The notes below the pieces were generated by a model. The model worked only from the letters and a program-made list of their open reading frames with translations, was not told the DNA's origin and made no database searches. Positions 1-11,986 of a stretch of 64,000 bases of DNA are shown here, one piece after another. The DNA is from Poecilobothrus nobilitatus. Lineage: Eukaryota > Arthropoda > Insecta > Diptera > Dolichopodidae. Within the stretch, counting starts at the first letter, position 1, and every line of letters begins with the position of its first letter. The stretch is taken from positions 114,393,996-114,457,995 of the forward strand of contig OX352774.1 in NCBI GenBank assembly GCA_947095535.1, written 5' to 3'. Position numbers and translations under genes: made by a program.

Positions 1-2750
1 CAAACCAAATTTTATATTTTTGTAAAATTTGTTATATAAATTAAAATAGAAAAGGTTCAAGAATTTTTTTATTAATGGATAAAATTATATACAGCTGGCT
101 TTTAATTTTATTACCTTCTAATATCTGTGTAAAATATATAAACAAATATATATTTTAAATTTGTAAAAAATTTTTTACTAAAGACTGACTGTTTTTTTTT
201 TTTTTATACAAAATACATTGAATATGAAAAGTTTTAAAGCGCATATTAGACAACACAACGGTTGAATCAATTTGTAAAAATCAAGCGACTGTTGAACAAC
301 CGTTGTATTTTTTTTGCGATTAAATAGTGTTAATCTTCAACTGCCTGTTCTATACAACAGTCGAATGGAAATCGTATCGTATATTTTGAATTGTTTAACC
401 ATTGAATTGATTTTATTTATTATTTAAAATTTTTAATTTAAACATCAATGATTTATTTAAATATATACATTAAATAATTTTTATATACATATATATAAAA
501 ACTAAAATAATATTGTAAATAAAGCAAAAGCATTTAGTATTTACTCCCACATTTATAACTGTTATGAGGTTCATTTTATATTTATAACTGAGTCACTGCC
601 ATAAAGATTTCGTTCTAATATAAATTTTCCGTCCATAGCTCCAAAACAGTTTTTAAAGTTTCATGGGTAAAAAATATGTTAGTAAAGACAACATTTTTAG
701 AACTTTTTCATTGAAAAAGTTAAGCAATGAATGCATAAATATTTTTGATGAACTAAATTTGTGTCATCAGATTGTATTGTATAATTTAATAACGTCGTAT
801 TGAAACAAGCACATATCAATTTTAGCTCAACTCAAGTTGATTTAACCGTTGAACAACCGTTCTATAATGAAATGGAACGTATATAATACTTAGATATTTA
901 TAAATTTTATTTTTCAAAGATTTTTATTTTTTTAATTTAAAAACGCTAAAAAGACGGACGGACGGACGGACGGTACATTTTATTTGATTTTCTTTAGAAA
1001 TTATAAACCTATGATGCAGAAAAATCTTAGTTACTTAGTGAATGTTTCTTTTGTGTGGCCGAAAAAAATGTCTTCTTCAGCAATTATATAAGTATGGTAG
1101 TAAATCTACACTTGAAAAATTTTACCAAATAATTTGTCATTAATATAAAAAAAATTAAGTTAGTAAAAACTGGCAACAACGTAAAATGGTAAACTGAGTT
1201 CTAATTTTACTGATGTCCTTTTTAGGATGTATGGAATTTTGTACATATAAAAATACCTATATTATTAGTATATATTTATAGTTTTATAAAAGGTATCGTA
1301 CGTTACTGCACAAAAATATAATAACAACTTCTACAACACTTAATAGACAAAACCTTTCCTTAAAATTTATCAAAAAAAAAAAGAGGAAAAAAGAATAAAT
1401 AAAAATTAAAGAATTTTTTTTAATCAAGTGCAAAAATATAACAATTATGTTTTTTAGGAAAAACAAAAATTGTTTTAATTTTGTCGCAAATTGTTGGATA
1501 ATAGTCGAATTTTTGCTTATGGTATTTTGCATTTTTTAATGAGTTCCAAAAACAAATTTTATTCAAATTCAAACTAAAGGCCTCCGGAAGATTTTACACT
1601 AATATCTTATTACTTAATAATATTTACCCTTGACAGATGATAGTTTGATACACTCTTATATATTTGACAAAAATACGAGAATATAAAGCGCTAGATCATT
1701 TTATCTAGATCTTTTCGATCATGAATATCTAGTGTATAATGGTTTAATTAGTTCAATAAAAATTTAATTCAATTCTCTTATTGTCTATTTCGCTATAAAA
1801 GAAACAGAACAACTTATAAATATTTTAACAGAATCAGTATTGAAGACACAATTTTTTGAAGAAAAAAAATATCAATAAATTTGGCTACATTTTGTAATTG
1901 ATTAGTATTCAAAACTGATAAATGATGGTTTTAGTTTCACTCTGTCCGTTTATCTTTTTAGAGAAACTGACTGTAATACTTCTATTTCCTAAATAAAAGT
2001 TTTCGATAATTTGGTTCCTCTGTATTTCCAAAACGCTTTTAGTCAGAAACTTGAAATCTTAAGTGAAGGAAAAGCTTTAAAAAAAAGCATAAAGTAACAA
2101 AGTTTGTAATAACGCAGGATTTTTATTTTTATTATCATTTAAAAAAAATATAAAATTAAAAAACTAATTTAAGTTTCATAAAATATCTTATATGTATACA
2201 TAAACGCATACCCTAAAGAAACTAAAAAGGTAACTAGTAGGCTTGTAGTAATATTTAACTTTATTACTTTGCTTTACTTGAATGATATCCTTAAAAATAT
2301 TTCACTGGAATACATACTTATTTCATAAAATATACTTAATAATAAATTCAAATATTTAAAAAATGTCACTATACTCATTCTTTTATTCAATTTGAATTTC
2401 ATAAGTTAAATTAATAATATGAACACGTACTCTTTTTTTTTTGAAACGTGCCATAAATTAAGATGTAATGAAAGGATTTTTTTTTTCTTACATGTGTTCT
2501 TTTCTTACAAAAAAAAAAAAAAAAGAAAATCAGATAGATAGCGTTATAATTTATTATATTAATATAACTACTTAGTACGCTGGTCGTTGTCCGGCTACAT
2601 TTATGTTTTCTTAGATTTTTCCTTCAAATTTTTTTTTTATTTATGAATGGGAATGCATAAATAATAGTATAAAAAAATTTTATTAAAATTTCAACTAAAT
2701 TTTATATTTAAACCTTAAAGTTAAACGTAAGATTTAATTAAAAACAAAAT
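1..2750. other. AT-rich intergenic stretch, no gene seen
   Basis: I see no supported gene. Open frames here are short, low-complexity and rich in Phe, Ile, Lys and Asn. The stretch holds an ACGG microsatellite (953-973). The motif CAACGGTTG and its complement recur at about 255-300 and 840-860, which may be the ends of a decayed fold-back element. Long T and A runs are common. Confidence 0.6.
953..973. repeat. (ACGG)n microsatellite
   Basis: About five tandem GACG/GACGG units stand out in AT-rich surroundings. The same ACGG run occurs inside the DINE-1-like elements at about 23.15 kb and 51.7 kb, just before ACATGGCTCAAA. This may therefore be the last trace of such an element. Confidence 0.7.
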
Positions 2751-2827
2751 AACAATTAAATAATCAAATTATATATTATATATTTACAAAATAAAAACAA
2801 TATAGAAACACATATGTACATATATAA

Positions 2828-4082
2828 TCATAATTTGTCCTGTCCTTCTTTTAAGACTTGTCTTACATTAATATTTATTCTAGAATCACTTAAATATACA
2901 TCAAAAGGAGCCCAAAATTCTTTATCAGTACATTCTTTCCATAATTGCATATCTATTGAAAGATTATCAATTTCATTTTCTATTTTTAACTTTTTATAAT
3001 TGGGTGAACCACTATTATTAAAATTTGAATTATTAAGGGTATTATCTGAAATGTTTAAAATATATATTTTCATTATTTTACTAAATTTATGTTGTAAAAA
3101 CTTAAACCTTACCTTCATAATCAACACAATTCCATAGTTCATTTGTTGATTTCATTACTCTGGGTACAGCATGATAACATAATCTACTTTCTTTTGACAT
3201 TACAGTAACATCACCGCTCTTTAAAAATATTGCTGTTGGTTTTTCTTCTTTTGTTGGTCCTCCAATCAAAAATATAGCAGTTTGTCCAAAACTAAAAAAA
3301 AAATTATTCATTTTAAAAAATGTACACCAAATTAAATCATTATAATATAAACCTAAATGAAAACAATGGAGCTTCAAGATCAGCTTCTGAATGATCAGTG
3401 TGACCAGATAATGTTGTACCAATAGGATAATAATTAACAATAGCAGCTTCTGCTGAATAGCGAGTCTTAAATTTTAATATTTTAGCAAAATATGATGATA
3501 AATTTGCTAAATCAGTAGGAAATTTATTTTTCATCTCTTCAGAATAAATTTTTGTATCCCAATGATGGTGATATCCAAGTGTTGTCCACCTCATTGAATT
3601 CTTTAAATTTTTTCTATGATTATCATGTTTACAATTCTGTAAAGCTTTCCACCAGTCTTCAATTTCATGTTTTTCAAAATTTGTTGGTATTAAATTAACA
3701 ATATTTGGACTTTTTGGATAATCTCTAATACATCTTGCTAACCAATATCTTTGTCCTTTATTTGTAAATGGATTTTTTATAAATATTAGTCCTGGTCTAT
3801 TAGTAAGTTCGTAGCATTGCCATTCTCTTATTGGTTTCAGCCCTAAAATGTTTACTTCACTTTCATTTAGAATTTCTTTTTTCTTAATTCGTTCATCCTA
3901 GAATAAAATTATTATAATACAACTAAAATATCAAAATATTTTATAAAAATCATTTGGTTAATTAAAAAAATCTGAAGTAGAAAAATATTTACGTCTGGAG
4001 ACATAGTTTCAAAATCTAAAACATCTGAAAAATCCGGTACAGATGATTTAGTTTTATAAAATTTAAATACTTCTTTAAACAT
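2828..4082 (-). CDS. ALKBH1: ALKBH1-type nucleic acid dioxygenase, 4 exons, about 343 aa
   Basis: This is a member of the AlkB homologue 1 family, Fe(II)/2-oxoglutarate dioxygenases that act on methylated DNA and tRNA in the nucleus and mitochondria. Minus-strand exons are 3993-4082 (starts MFKEVFKFY), 3353-3897, 3113-3291 and 2828-3045. All introns are GT-AG and the phases close to 343 residues ending in TGA. The family signatures are in order: GLKPIREWQCYE (about residue 49), RWTTLGYHHHWD (133), NYYPIG (185), the iron-binding HTD (H196, D198), LFSFSFGQTAIFLIGG (208), the distal iron His in LCYHAVPRV (H252), and the 2-oxoglutarate Arg region NINVRQVL (R333). Human ALKBH1 is 389 aa and Drosophila AlkB about 330, so the length fits. 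The insert at about 273-290 is Asn/Ser-rich. The start is the first ATG of an open exon; no better upstream ATG was seen. The N-terminus is the least certain part. Confidence 0.93.
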
Positions 4083-5051
4083 TTTACTTATTTGTAGGTA
4101 CTAAGAATATAATTTAATATATATTTTTGGTAATTTCTTTCTTTGAAATGGTTTATTTTAATTTAGCCATGTTGAGAGATGTATGTAAATATATTAATAT
4201 CATAACAAAAATAATTTTTTGTCAAAATAAAAAAGTGCTACCATTGTGAAAAATAATTTAAAAATTGCAGTTTTTGATTTGTCAGTTTTGGCGTTCAATT
4301 TGCTTCAATCGTGGTTCAATACATTAAAAAAGGTTCTAAAAAGTTTTATAATTTTGCTGCCAAAAACTGTTCTCGAAATTGTTTTTTGATTTTTTTGTTA
4401 GAATTTTTAAAGATAGTTTTAGAAATTTTATGTTTATTATTTAATTTATTAGATGTAATTGCTTTTTTGTATTTTATATGAAAAGATGTGTTGTTAAATA
4501 AATAAACACGAGTTGTCAAATAAAACAAATTAATATTTAAACGATTAGTGAATAAATATAGAAAAAGTATAAAAAAAACTTTTTCTGTTCTATTATTCCT
4601 CTATTTGACGTTTTAAACTTTGCTTATTGTTAAACTCAACTAAACTCGACCAAAATAAAGTAAACAAAACCAAAATCACATCTATTAAATCAGATTAAAT
4701 AGACTCTGCTATTATTTAAATATCTTGTACTAAACGTCTGCATTGTACTAAAACTAAAATTAAGTTCACTAGTAACGAATACCAATAAATAACTTTGTAT
4801 AATGAAATAGACAAGACAAGAATAGACATTAGATCTTCTTTGCAATTTTCACTTAATTCAGTCATTTATTTCCATAAAAACGTTTACGTTGAAGATAAGA
4901 GCAATTAACTTAACATAATTTAAAAAAATAATGGTTAAATTAAATACTAAATTGTAAAAAATATACATCATAATATTTTTTAATTTAACGCAAAAAATAA
5001 TTTACTTCCTCTATGTAATGCTGCGACTCCTTAACAGATGACGCTAATGAA
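4083..5051. other. Upstream flank of ALKBH1, no gene seen
   Basis: This is AT-rich sequence 5' of ALKBH1. A 60-residue open frame at 4346-4528 on the minus strand is Lys/Asn/Phe-rich with no recognisable motif, and I do not call it a gene. A promoter must lie here, but I could not identify a convincing TATA or initiator element against this base composition. Confidence 0.4.
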
Positions 5052-5059
5052 ATTGTGAT

Positions 5060-5807
5060 CAGGGCTACCACTTTGGCATAAAATAGCCAAACGAGGCTCG
5101 TTTTTTTGTATTAAATTAATTTCGATTTTTTGGCTTTTTCAATTTAAATTTGGCTGTTTTTATTATTATTTAAAAATAATAAAATTTGAAATTTGATCTA
5201 AAAATCTATATGTAAATCCGATATGGATAAGTAAATTAAAATATTTTTCAAATTAGAAAAGGTATTTTATATATAAATTTTAACAGATATTTTAAAAGAA
5301 AAGGAAACGAAACTCGAAAACAAAAAGAAATTCTAAGTTCTATGTAAATATTTTTATGAATTTAAACGTACACAAATCTACTCAACAAGACTAAAATCTA
5401 TAAATCAAATAACTCGGTTCACTTTGTATATTTTAATTCGATGGACTCATCAGATTCTGATGAAAAAGTAACATCAAATAAAACTCAAAAAAGAGAATTT
5501 CGGAATCAATGGAAAAGTATAGTTTTCCTTGATTAGAAGAACTTGACAGACAAGCTGTTTGTAAATTATATAAGAAAACTTTTTCTAATCTTTACATTAC
5601 TTGTAAAGATAACATATAACACATAAATTATATATGTAGGTATATGAGTTACGTATTAAAGTAAATAAAATAAATGCATTTAAAAATCAATTTAATTTGT
5701 TGTTCCTTCCGTAAGTACCACTCAAATATTTTGGCTTGTTTTTTCCAAAATTGGCTATTTTTTTTTCTTAAATTGGCTCTTAAAATTTTTTATAAGTGGT
5801 AGCTCTG
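5060..5807 (+). mobile_element. Non-autonomous hAT transposon with 8-bp target duplication
   Basis: The terminal inverted repeats are CAGGGCTACCACTT at the left and its complement (CAGAGCTACCACTT) at the right, with CAGRG ends typical of hAT elements. The element is flanked by a perfect 8-bp direct repeat ATTGTGAT (5052-5059 and 5808-5815), the hAT target-site size. Inside, around 5440-5620, is a decayed coding piece. It starts MDSSDSDEKV and, after a frame break and a stop, contains LEELDRQAVCKLYKKTF, resembling the N-terminal BED-type zinc finger of hAT transposases. No catalytic domain remains. The repeated words TTGGCT and AGCCAA mark subterminal regions. Confidence 0.85.
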
Positions 5808-6444
5808 ATTGTGATACATTTAAAATATTTTAAAACAGGTGTTACCAGTTACATGGTATTAAAAAAGATAATAAAGTACTTATCTTTTGTTTTTCTGCAT
5901 AATACATATCCCATTTTTAATTAATAAGCTATCAAATGCAAAAACCCTAAAGAATAAAGAAATCCAATTCAAAGTTCCTGATATTGCTGTCACTGTGCTT
6001 TTTATTTAAACGTAAAAATTAGATCACTTTAATTTAGAAGAATCTCTATGGAATTTCTTATTTGCTTTATGTACATATGATTGAACAATTCAATAATCAA
6101 CATATTAAAATTATAATGGCAAAAGCACTCGAAAATATCAAGTTAAAAATTAATATAAATCTTACCAATAGGTAAGGTATATGTACATATGTATGTATAT
6201 ATGTATCTAATTAAAAATAAAAGAAAAGCTTTTAATTAAAATTTCAAAATAGAAAATATTGACCCAATAATTTTTTCTCTTGTTTGCTGTTTATTTTTAG
6301 AAAACATAAATTAAAAAATATGTTTAACAAGTAAATAAAAAACCAAGGGTTTTCAAAAAAGCACATTTCCGAAATTAGTTTTTCGTAAAGAGTATATAAA
6401 TATTAAGCAGCTACATATATTAAATAAAATAAATTTATAATATA

Positions 6445-7140
6445 CAAATTGAAAGAAATCGTTAGAATAAATAATTTGTTAGAGAAATTGGGAAAAATCA
6501 AGTCACTTTCGTCAATTTTAATGTAACCCTATATTACTAAGAAAAGTTATTAACACAAACAAAAATATAATGGAGCTTTAATTTTTGCATATTACTTTAA
6601 AAAAATTGCATTTTCAAAGTTAGGTGTTTAAAAATAAAGAATTTTCACTTTTTGACCCCTTACAGATCGTAAACGGGGGCCGAGACAAAAATATTTCCTG
6701 AAATGACTCATACTTATTTCTAAAGATCTAACTCCTCTCAATTTCAAGCTTCTAAGTTAAACCGTTTGAAAGTTAGAAAGGGTTCACATTTTTGCAAAAA
6801 TTTAATTTCATATAACGCTATATTAAAATACTGCATGGCAAAGCCATATATTTATTTTATATATATATATATATAAAATAAAATATATATATATAAAGTT
6901 TATAAAACCAGCTCTTGGCGTTTCCAGATTAAAAATATACCTTATAGAACGTGTGTTATAACAATTTAAAGATAGAGCTTTTCCGAACTCTGTAGCTCCG
7001 TTACGAGTGGAGCTACAGAAAAAAGTTGTTCCACAAAATTAGTTTTTTGGCTATGTTTATCCGTAGTTAAAATTGCATTGCTTTATTTCAAACGCTGTAG
7101 AAAGCACATTTTTTGAAAATTTTTTGAAAATGTGCTAAAA
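6445..7140 (+). repeat. Diverged fragment of the DINE-1-like family
   Basis: This matches the middle of the 21.7-kb and 50.3-kb elements. Shared blocks include the AAATCAAGT..CACTTTCGTCAAT segment followed by GTAACCCTATATTA, TTGACCCCTTACAG, AACGGGGGCCGAGAC, and TGTAGCTCCGTTACGAGTGG. The last forms a small hairpin with GGAGCTACA (about 6993-7020). Both ends of the element are missing. The flanks from 5816 to 6444 and 7141 to 7957 hold no gene that I can support. Confidence 0.65.
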
Positions 7141-7957
7141 ATTATAAAACATAAATAAGTTTAAAAAATTCACGGACTTTCCAAATAATTTTTTTTTTAT
7201 TCAATTATTATAATTTATAAATAGAATTATTTTAGATATAATATATAGTATAAAAGCATCACATGGTAACTGTTGCTAAATGCATATTAATTTTTATTTT
7301 AAATTTCAGGAAATTATTATTTTTAATTTATAATTTATTTTAAAATAATGCAAAAAAAAAAACGAATTATGCTGTGACTGATCTATGAACTTTGTTACCA
7401 AGTGTTAATAACCCATGTTAATTGTTTAAGTCTGTAAATTGTAATCTGTTGTCAACTTACCGTATATTAAATATAAAATATTAATGCAAGTTAAATAACA
7501 ACATTTAGATTAAAACAAATGTTAATAATTTTAAAAAGTAAGTACATATGTACATACATAATATGATTATAATAATTACAAAATGCTTCAATATTCAAAT
7601 TTATTTTTGTTTAGTAGATATAGACTTTTACTACATTGTAACGTAGGTTAACATTTAAATAAAATACATTTTAAATACAATAATAGACGTTATGTAATTT
7701 GAAATAATTTATTTTGATAATAGACTATAAAATTTACATGTGGCACATTTATTTCCATTTTAAATAAAAAAAAAAACCAATAGATTTTGAATTGTTAGCG
7801 AAATTTTATTTTTATTGGTATCAATTTACATTAGAGATATTTTACCCCAAATTTAAGTAAATTTCTAACATAAGTACATAATAATTTATTTACTTTTTTT
7901 TACATATTACAATATTAATTTATTTTTTATTATTTAATTTATATATGTACTTATTGT

Positions 7958-8203
7958 ATGTATTTAAACAATTACAATTTTGATAACCTTAAAGATCTCG
8001 AGAATAAAGCCCAATTAACAATGTTGTACTTCAAATGCGAGATATTAGCCATGACCACAATTTTCGCTGTTGAATTTTTAAGTTTAACCTCCGATCTACT
8101 GATAACCCTTATAAAATATATTTTGTTATCACGTGTTCAATATGTTGTTTCCAGAGTAGCTAAAGAACTATCCCAAGGTGTTTGGTCGACTGTACTTGTT
8201 TAA
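7958..8203 (+). other. Unrecognised 81-residue open frame, possibly an exon
   Basis: An open frame runs from ATG to TAA and overlaps an AATAAA. Its second half has more balanced base use than its surroundings and encodes a hydrophobic stretch (about residues 28-60, TTIFAVEFLSLTSDLLITLI) followed by a mixed tail. I do not recognise a family. It could be a small membrane protein, an exon of a larger plus-strand gene, or an old mobile-element fragment. The adjacent ASNS gene is convergent with it. Confidence 0.25.
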
Positions 8204-8834
8204 TAAATGTTATTCAAGACAATCTTGGGCGAAATAGAAAATTTGGTTTTTATTTGTCGTTCAGACAATTCTCAATCTCTCTAGATGTTTTACCTTCATA
8301 CAACAAGTATGTGTCATCACTCAGCAAATATGTTATATGTACCTAGACTTTAAGTAGGATAATGTTAATTAATATACAACAGATAAAGTGTGGGGCCAAG
8401 ATTAATATTATGTAGTACATAACTAATTTGTAAAGGTTGTTATCTTATTTAAATTACAAACGATAGAACTAAATTTTTTTTTGAAATAATTTATATAATA
8501 ATTATTATCGATTTATTTTCTAATACATATGTATGTATTATGACATTTTTGTGTTAACATGTGGCAATTTAAATTTCTCTTTTATTAGAATATTACACAT
8601 TCATTAATTTATATTTTTAATTTAAATAAATTTAAAAAAAATTTAGGTACTACATTATTTCTTAAATCCAATTTAACTTAATTTACTTAAATTTTACATA
8701 CTAAAAATTTTTAATTAATTTCTAACTACATAATTGAAAACATAATATCAAAATAATAACTTACTTCAAATTTAAAAATTCATTTTGTTCATCTAGTTTG
8801 AGAAATTTTAATTTATAAATTAAAAAAGAATAAT
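8204..8834. other. Intergenic, 3' of ASNS, no gene seen
   Basis: AT-rich sequence between the small open frame and the ASNS polyadenylation site. I see no repeat or coding signal. Confidence 0.5.
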
Positions 8835-8840
8835 TTTATT
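8835..8840 (-). promoter_or_regulatory. Probable ASNS polyadenylation signal
   Basis: AATAAA on the minus strand lies about 30 bases after the ASNS stop codon. Such hexamers are common by chance in this AT-rich DNA, so the position is the main support. Confidence 0.45.
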
Positions 8841-8869
8841 TGATAACAAAAACTTTAATATGTATTACT

Positions 8870-10573
8870 TTAATCTTCTGATTTTCTAATTTTCTTATGC
8901 TGTTGATGATCTGATTGAGCACGTCCAGATGGATCTGATGAACAACCCCAATCTGTTCGTGGTATCCATTTTTTAACAGTTAGAGCTGCACATTCACCTG
9001 GAAACAATTCTTCAAAAACTTGTCTATAATAGAAAGCTTCTTTTGTTTCTGGTGTATTAGTTGGAAATAGTTCAGATCTCATAGCAAATTCTTCATCATT
9101 AATATGATTGGCAGCATGTTCTCTAATTGTATCAATCCAGTTATAGCCAACACCATCTGAAAATTGTTCTTTTTGCCGCCATAATACTTCATATGGTAAA
9201 TAATCATTATTATCAAATGCTTTTCTTAATACAAATTTTTCTAAACGATATTTTTGTTTATCTGTAAATTTATTTAATTCTCCTGGAATTTTATCCTCTG
9301 GACGAATTGACATCACATAATTAACAAAATCACGATCTAAAAATGGTACACGTAATTCAACTGCCCATGCCATTGATACTTTATTTGCTCTTAAACAATC
9401 AGAATGATATAAATTTTGAACACGTTTCACTAATTCTCTATGAAAATCTTCTTTATTTGGTGCTCTAAAGAAATATAAATAACCACCGAATAATTCATCA
9501 GCACCTTCACCAGATAAAATCATACGAATATTTTCAGATTTAATACGTCTTGTTAACAAATACATTGGTATACTGCAACGTACTGTGGTAATATCGTATG
9601 TTTCCAAATGATAAATAATATCACGAATACAATCTAAACCTTCATCAATTGAAAATATTAAGTTTGTATGATCACTTTTAATATAATCGGCTACCATATT
9701 ACTGTATTTAAAATCTGGTGCACCTTCAAGTCCAACTGAATAGGTTTTTAATTTATAGTTTTCATCTTTTTCACGCATAATTTTTGTTGCAATTGATGCA
9801 ATTAAACTTGAATCTACCCCACCTGATAATAAAGCTCCCATTTCAACATCACAATGTAAATGAGTTCTTACAGCTGATTCTAATTTTTGTCTTAAAATTA
9901 ATAAATCAACTGGTTCTTTTGGAATTTCTTTTAACCATTGTTCATTAAAATGACTTTTGAAAACCATATTACCAATTTGACCATAACACACCATACCAGG
10001 TGGAAAATTTTCAATTTTTACACATATATCAATTAAACATTTCATTTCACTTGCAACATATAAATTTCCATCTTTATCTTCTCCATAATATAACGGTATA
10101 ATACCAATTGGATCTCTTGCTATCATAATATTTTTTGTTTTTTTATCATATAAAGCAAAAGCGTACATTCCACTTAAATATTTGAATAATTTTTCACCAT
10201 ATTCTTCGTATAATTCAACTATAACACTACAATCAGATTTTGGTTTATAACATCCACGTTTTTTTTCAATATCAGCTGCCAATTCTAAATAGTTATAAAT
10301 TTCACCATTTGCAACAACCATAACAGTTTCATCTTCTGATTTTAATGGTTGGTGACCTGTTCGAAACCCAACAATGCCACGTCTTTCATGAACCAAACAA
10401 ACTCCGTGCTCTTTAATTATTTCTAATCCTGTATCGTCGGGACCACGATGTTTACGTTGTTTACCACTTTGTTGATAGGCAATTTCACGTAAGGATTGTA
10501 AAGTTTTTTTAAAATATCTTTTGGGTGGTATTGGCCCACCAGTCTTTGAAAAGACCGCAAATATTCCACACAT
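8870..10573 (-). CDS. ASNS: Asparagine synthetase (glutamine-hydrolysing), 567 aa, single exon
   Basis: This cytosolic enzyme makes asparagine from aspartate, glutamine and ATP. The protein starts MCGIFAVFSK, and Cys2 is the glutaminase nucleophile, so the start is secure. The N-terminal glutaminase domain (about 1-205) carries HRGPDDTG (42), NGEIYNY (89), SGMYAFALYD (134) and ARDPIGIIPLYYG (152). The synthetase domain has the ATP pyrophosphatase loop LLSGGVDSS (248-256), SVGLEGAPD (279), SGEGADELFGGY (354-365) and LRVPFLDRDFV (407). Length matches animal ASNS (561 in human). The frame is uninterrupted over 1.7 kb, unlike the intron-containing ALKBH1 and TRAPPC11. A 5' UTR intron cannot be excluded. 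The C-terminal tail (about 545-567) is hydrophilic and likely variable. Confidence 0.97.
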   Translation of the reverse strand: MCGIFAVFSKTGGPIPPKRYFKKTLQSLREIAYQQSGKQRKHRGPDDTGLEIIKEHGVCLVHERRGIVGFRTGHQPLKSEDETVMVVANGEIYNYLELAADIEKKRGCYKPKSDCSVIVELYEEYGEKLFKYLSGMYAFALYDKKTKNIMIARDPIGIIPLYYGEDKDGNLYVASEMKCLIDICVKIENFPPGMVCYGQIGNMVFKSHFNEQWLKEIPKEPVDLLILRQKLESAVRTHLHCDVEMGALLSGGVDSSLIASIATKIMREKDENYKLKTYSVGLEGAPDFKYSNMVADYIKSDHTNLIFSIDEGLDCIRDIIYHLETYDITTVRCSIPMYLLTRRIKSENIRMILSGEGADELFGGYLYFFRAPNKEDFHRELVKRVQNLYHSDCLRANKVSMAWAVELRVPFLDRDFVNYVMSIRPEDKIPGELNKFTDKQKYRLEKFVLRKAFDNNDYLPYEVLWRQKEQFSDGVGYNWIDTIREHAANHINDEEFAMRSELFPTNTPETKEAFYYRQVFEELFPGECAALTVKKWIPRTDWGCSSDPSGRAQSDHQQHKKIRKSED

Positions 10574-10576
10574 TGT

Positions 10577-11984
10577 TTTATTTTATTACTTTTGAGTAAA
10601 ATTTAATTATTTAAATGTATATTGATTTTTTTTTTATTAAAAATTATTATTTACTTAAAAGTTCAAGCAAATCAATGAACAATCTAATTATTTAAAACAC
10701 AATATCTTTCCGAGCACTTTCCTAGCCGAGTTAACAAGCAAATGAAAACTAAATGAAATGATTGAAATGTATGGTAAAATCTATTTTAACTCCAGAGTAC
10801 AATATTGAATTATGAAAGTGATCAAAGATAGCTTTTAGATTGCATCAGAAATTTTCCGTTTATTTTATTACTTTTTGTAAATAGTAGTGCAATCCTACAG
10901 TCAAGAACTGTGTAGAATACTCGTCGTAACTCGATACAGAAGATTATAATACACTTACTAGAGAGAAGGAGAATATGTATTTATATTTATTTTTAATTTG
11001 GTTTGTCGTGTCGACATGTGTCAACTAAAGCTAAAGTAAAAAAATTGAAACAGATGTTTGTTGAAAAAAGTATTGCCATAACCAGTTTATTTGGTTCACT
11101 TTAAAACGTTTTTTATATCTGTTGTAAACAACAAATATATCTATTGTATAGAAAATTTTTCATATAAAAATTAACGGCAAGAACTAAAGAAATTTTTTTC
11201 AAGTAGTATTTCTAGATTCATTGATTAGTTTGAAAAAAATTGCAGTTTTTCCTGTACAAATTGATTTTTGATTCATTTCTTACAGTAAAATTTTGATTTC
11301 ACGTTAAATCTAAGTGAATAGTGAAAATTATCAAAATATTTAACTATTTGAATACAAACAACAAATTTCTGAGGGGTTTTCCTGCCATAGGTGACGAAAA
11401 TGAAGTTTATGTATTTATTTTTTATGTTTAAAAGTAAGTTTTTATTAATATTTTCATCGAAAAGAATAAACAATTCATTTAACAAAAGTAAGGGTAAGTT
11501 TACACGTCCCTTTCGCTTATTTAGATGCAAAATTTTTTGCATCCTCTATAAGAATACAAGATGCAAATTTGTTTTAACGTGAAATACAGACGTAAAATCA
11601 AACATCAAACATTTTAAAAGGTAAATATTACAAAATATGTATTTTGAAGATGGATGTAAAAAAAAGTAAAAAAATTGCAATGGTTGCTATTGGTTTGCAA
11701 ATTACTCACAAATTACTTTAGAAGCTATTAATTTTAAATGTGTATTAATAAATTATATTTAGTTTATATTAATTAAAATTTTTCCCTACATAAAATAACA
11801 ATTTTCTCTGGGTTACCATTTTGTATTTTGTAAATAAAACATTTTTTCATCAAATGTCAAAACAATATACACATACTAGCCTACTAGGTACTCTCAAATT
11901 AAGCTTTCAAAATAAAAATGTCCCGTTTTACATCTGGTGAACAAGTGGATACATAATGGGAGCAAAGTATTCGTTAATATTACA
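10577..11984. other. Upstream flank of ASNS, no gene seen
   Basis: AT-rich sequence 5' of ASNS. Two overlapping open frames on opposite strands (11273-11582) are low-complexity and look accidental. A short inverted word pair (TGCAAAATTTTTTGCA, about 11525-11540) lies in the same place. No promoter element could be assigned with confidence. Confidence 0.4.
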
Positions 11985-11986
11985 AG

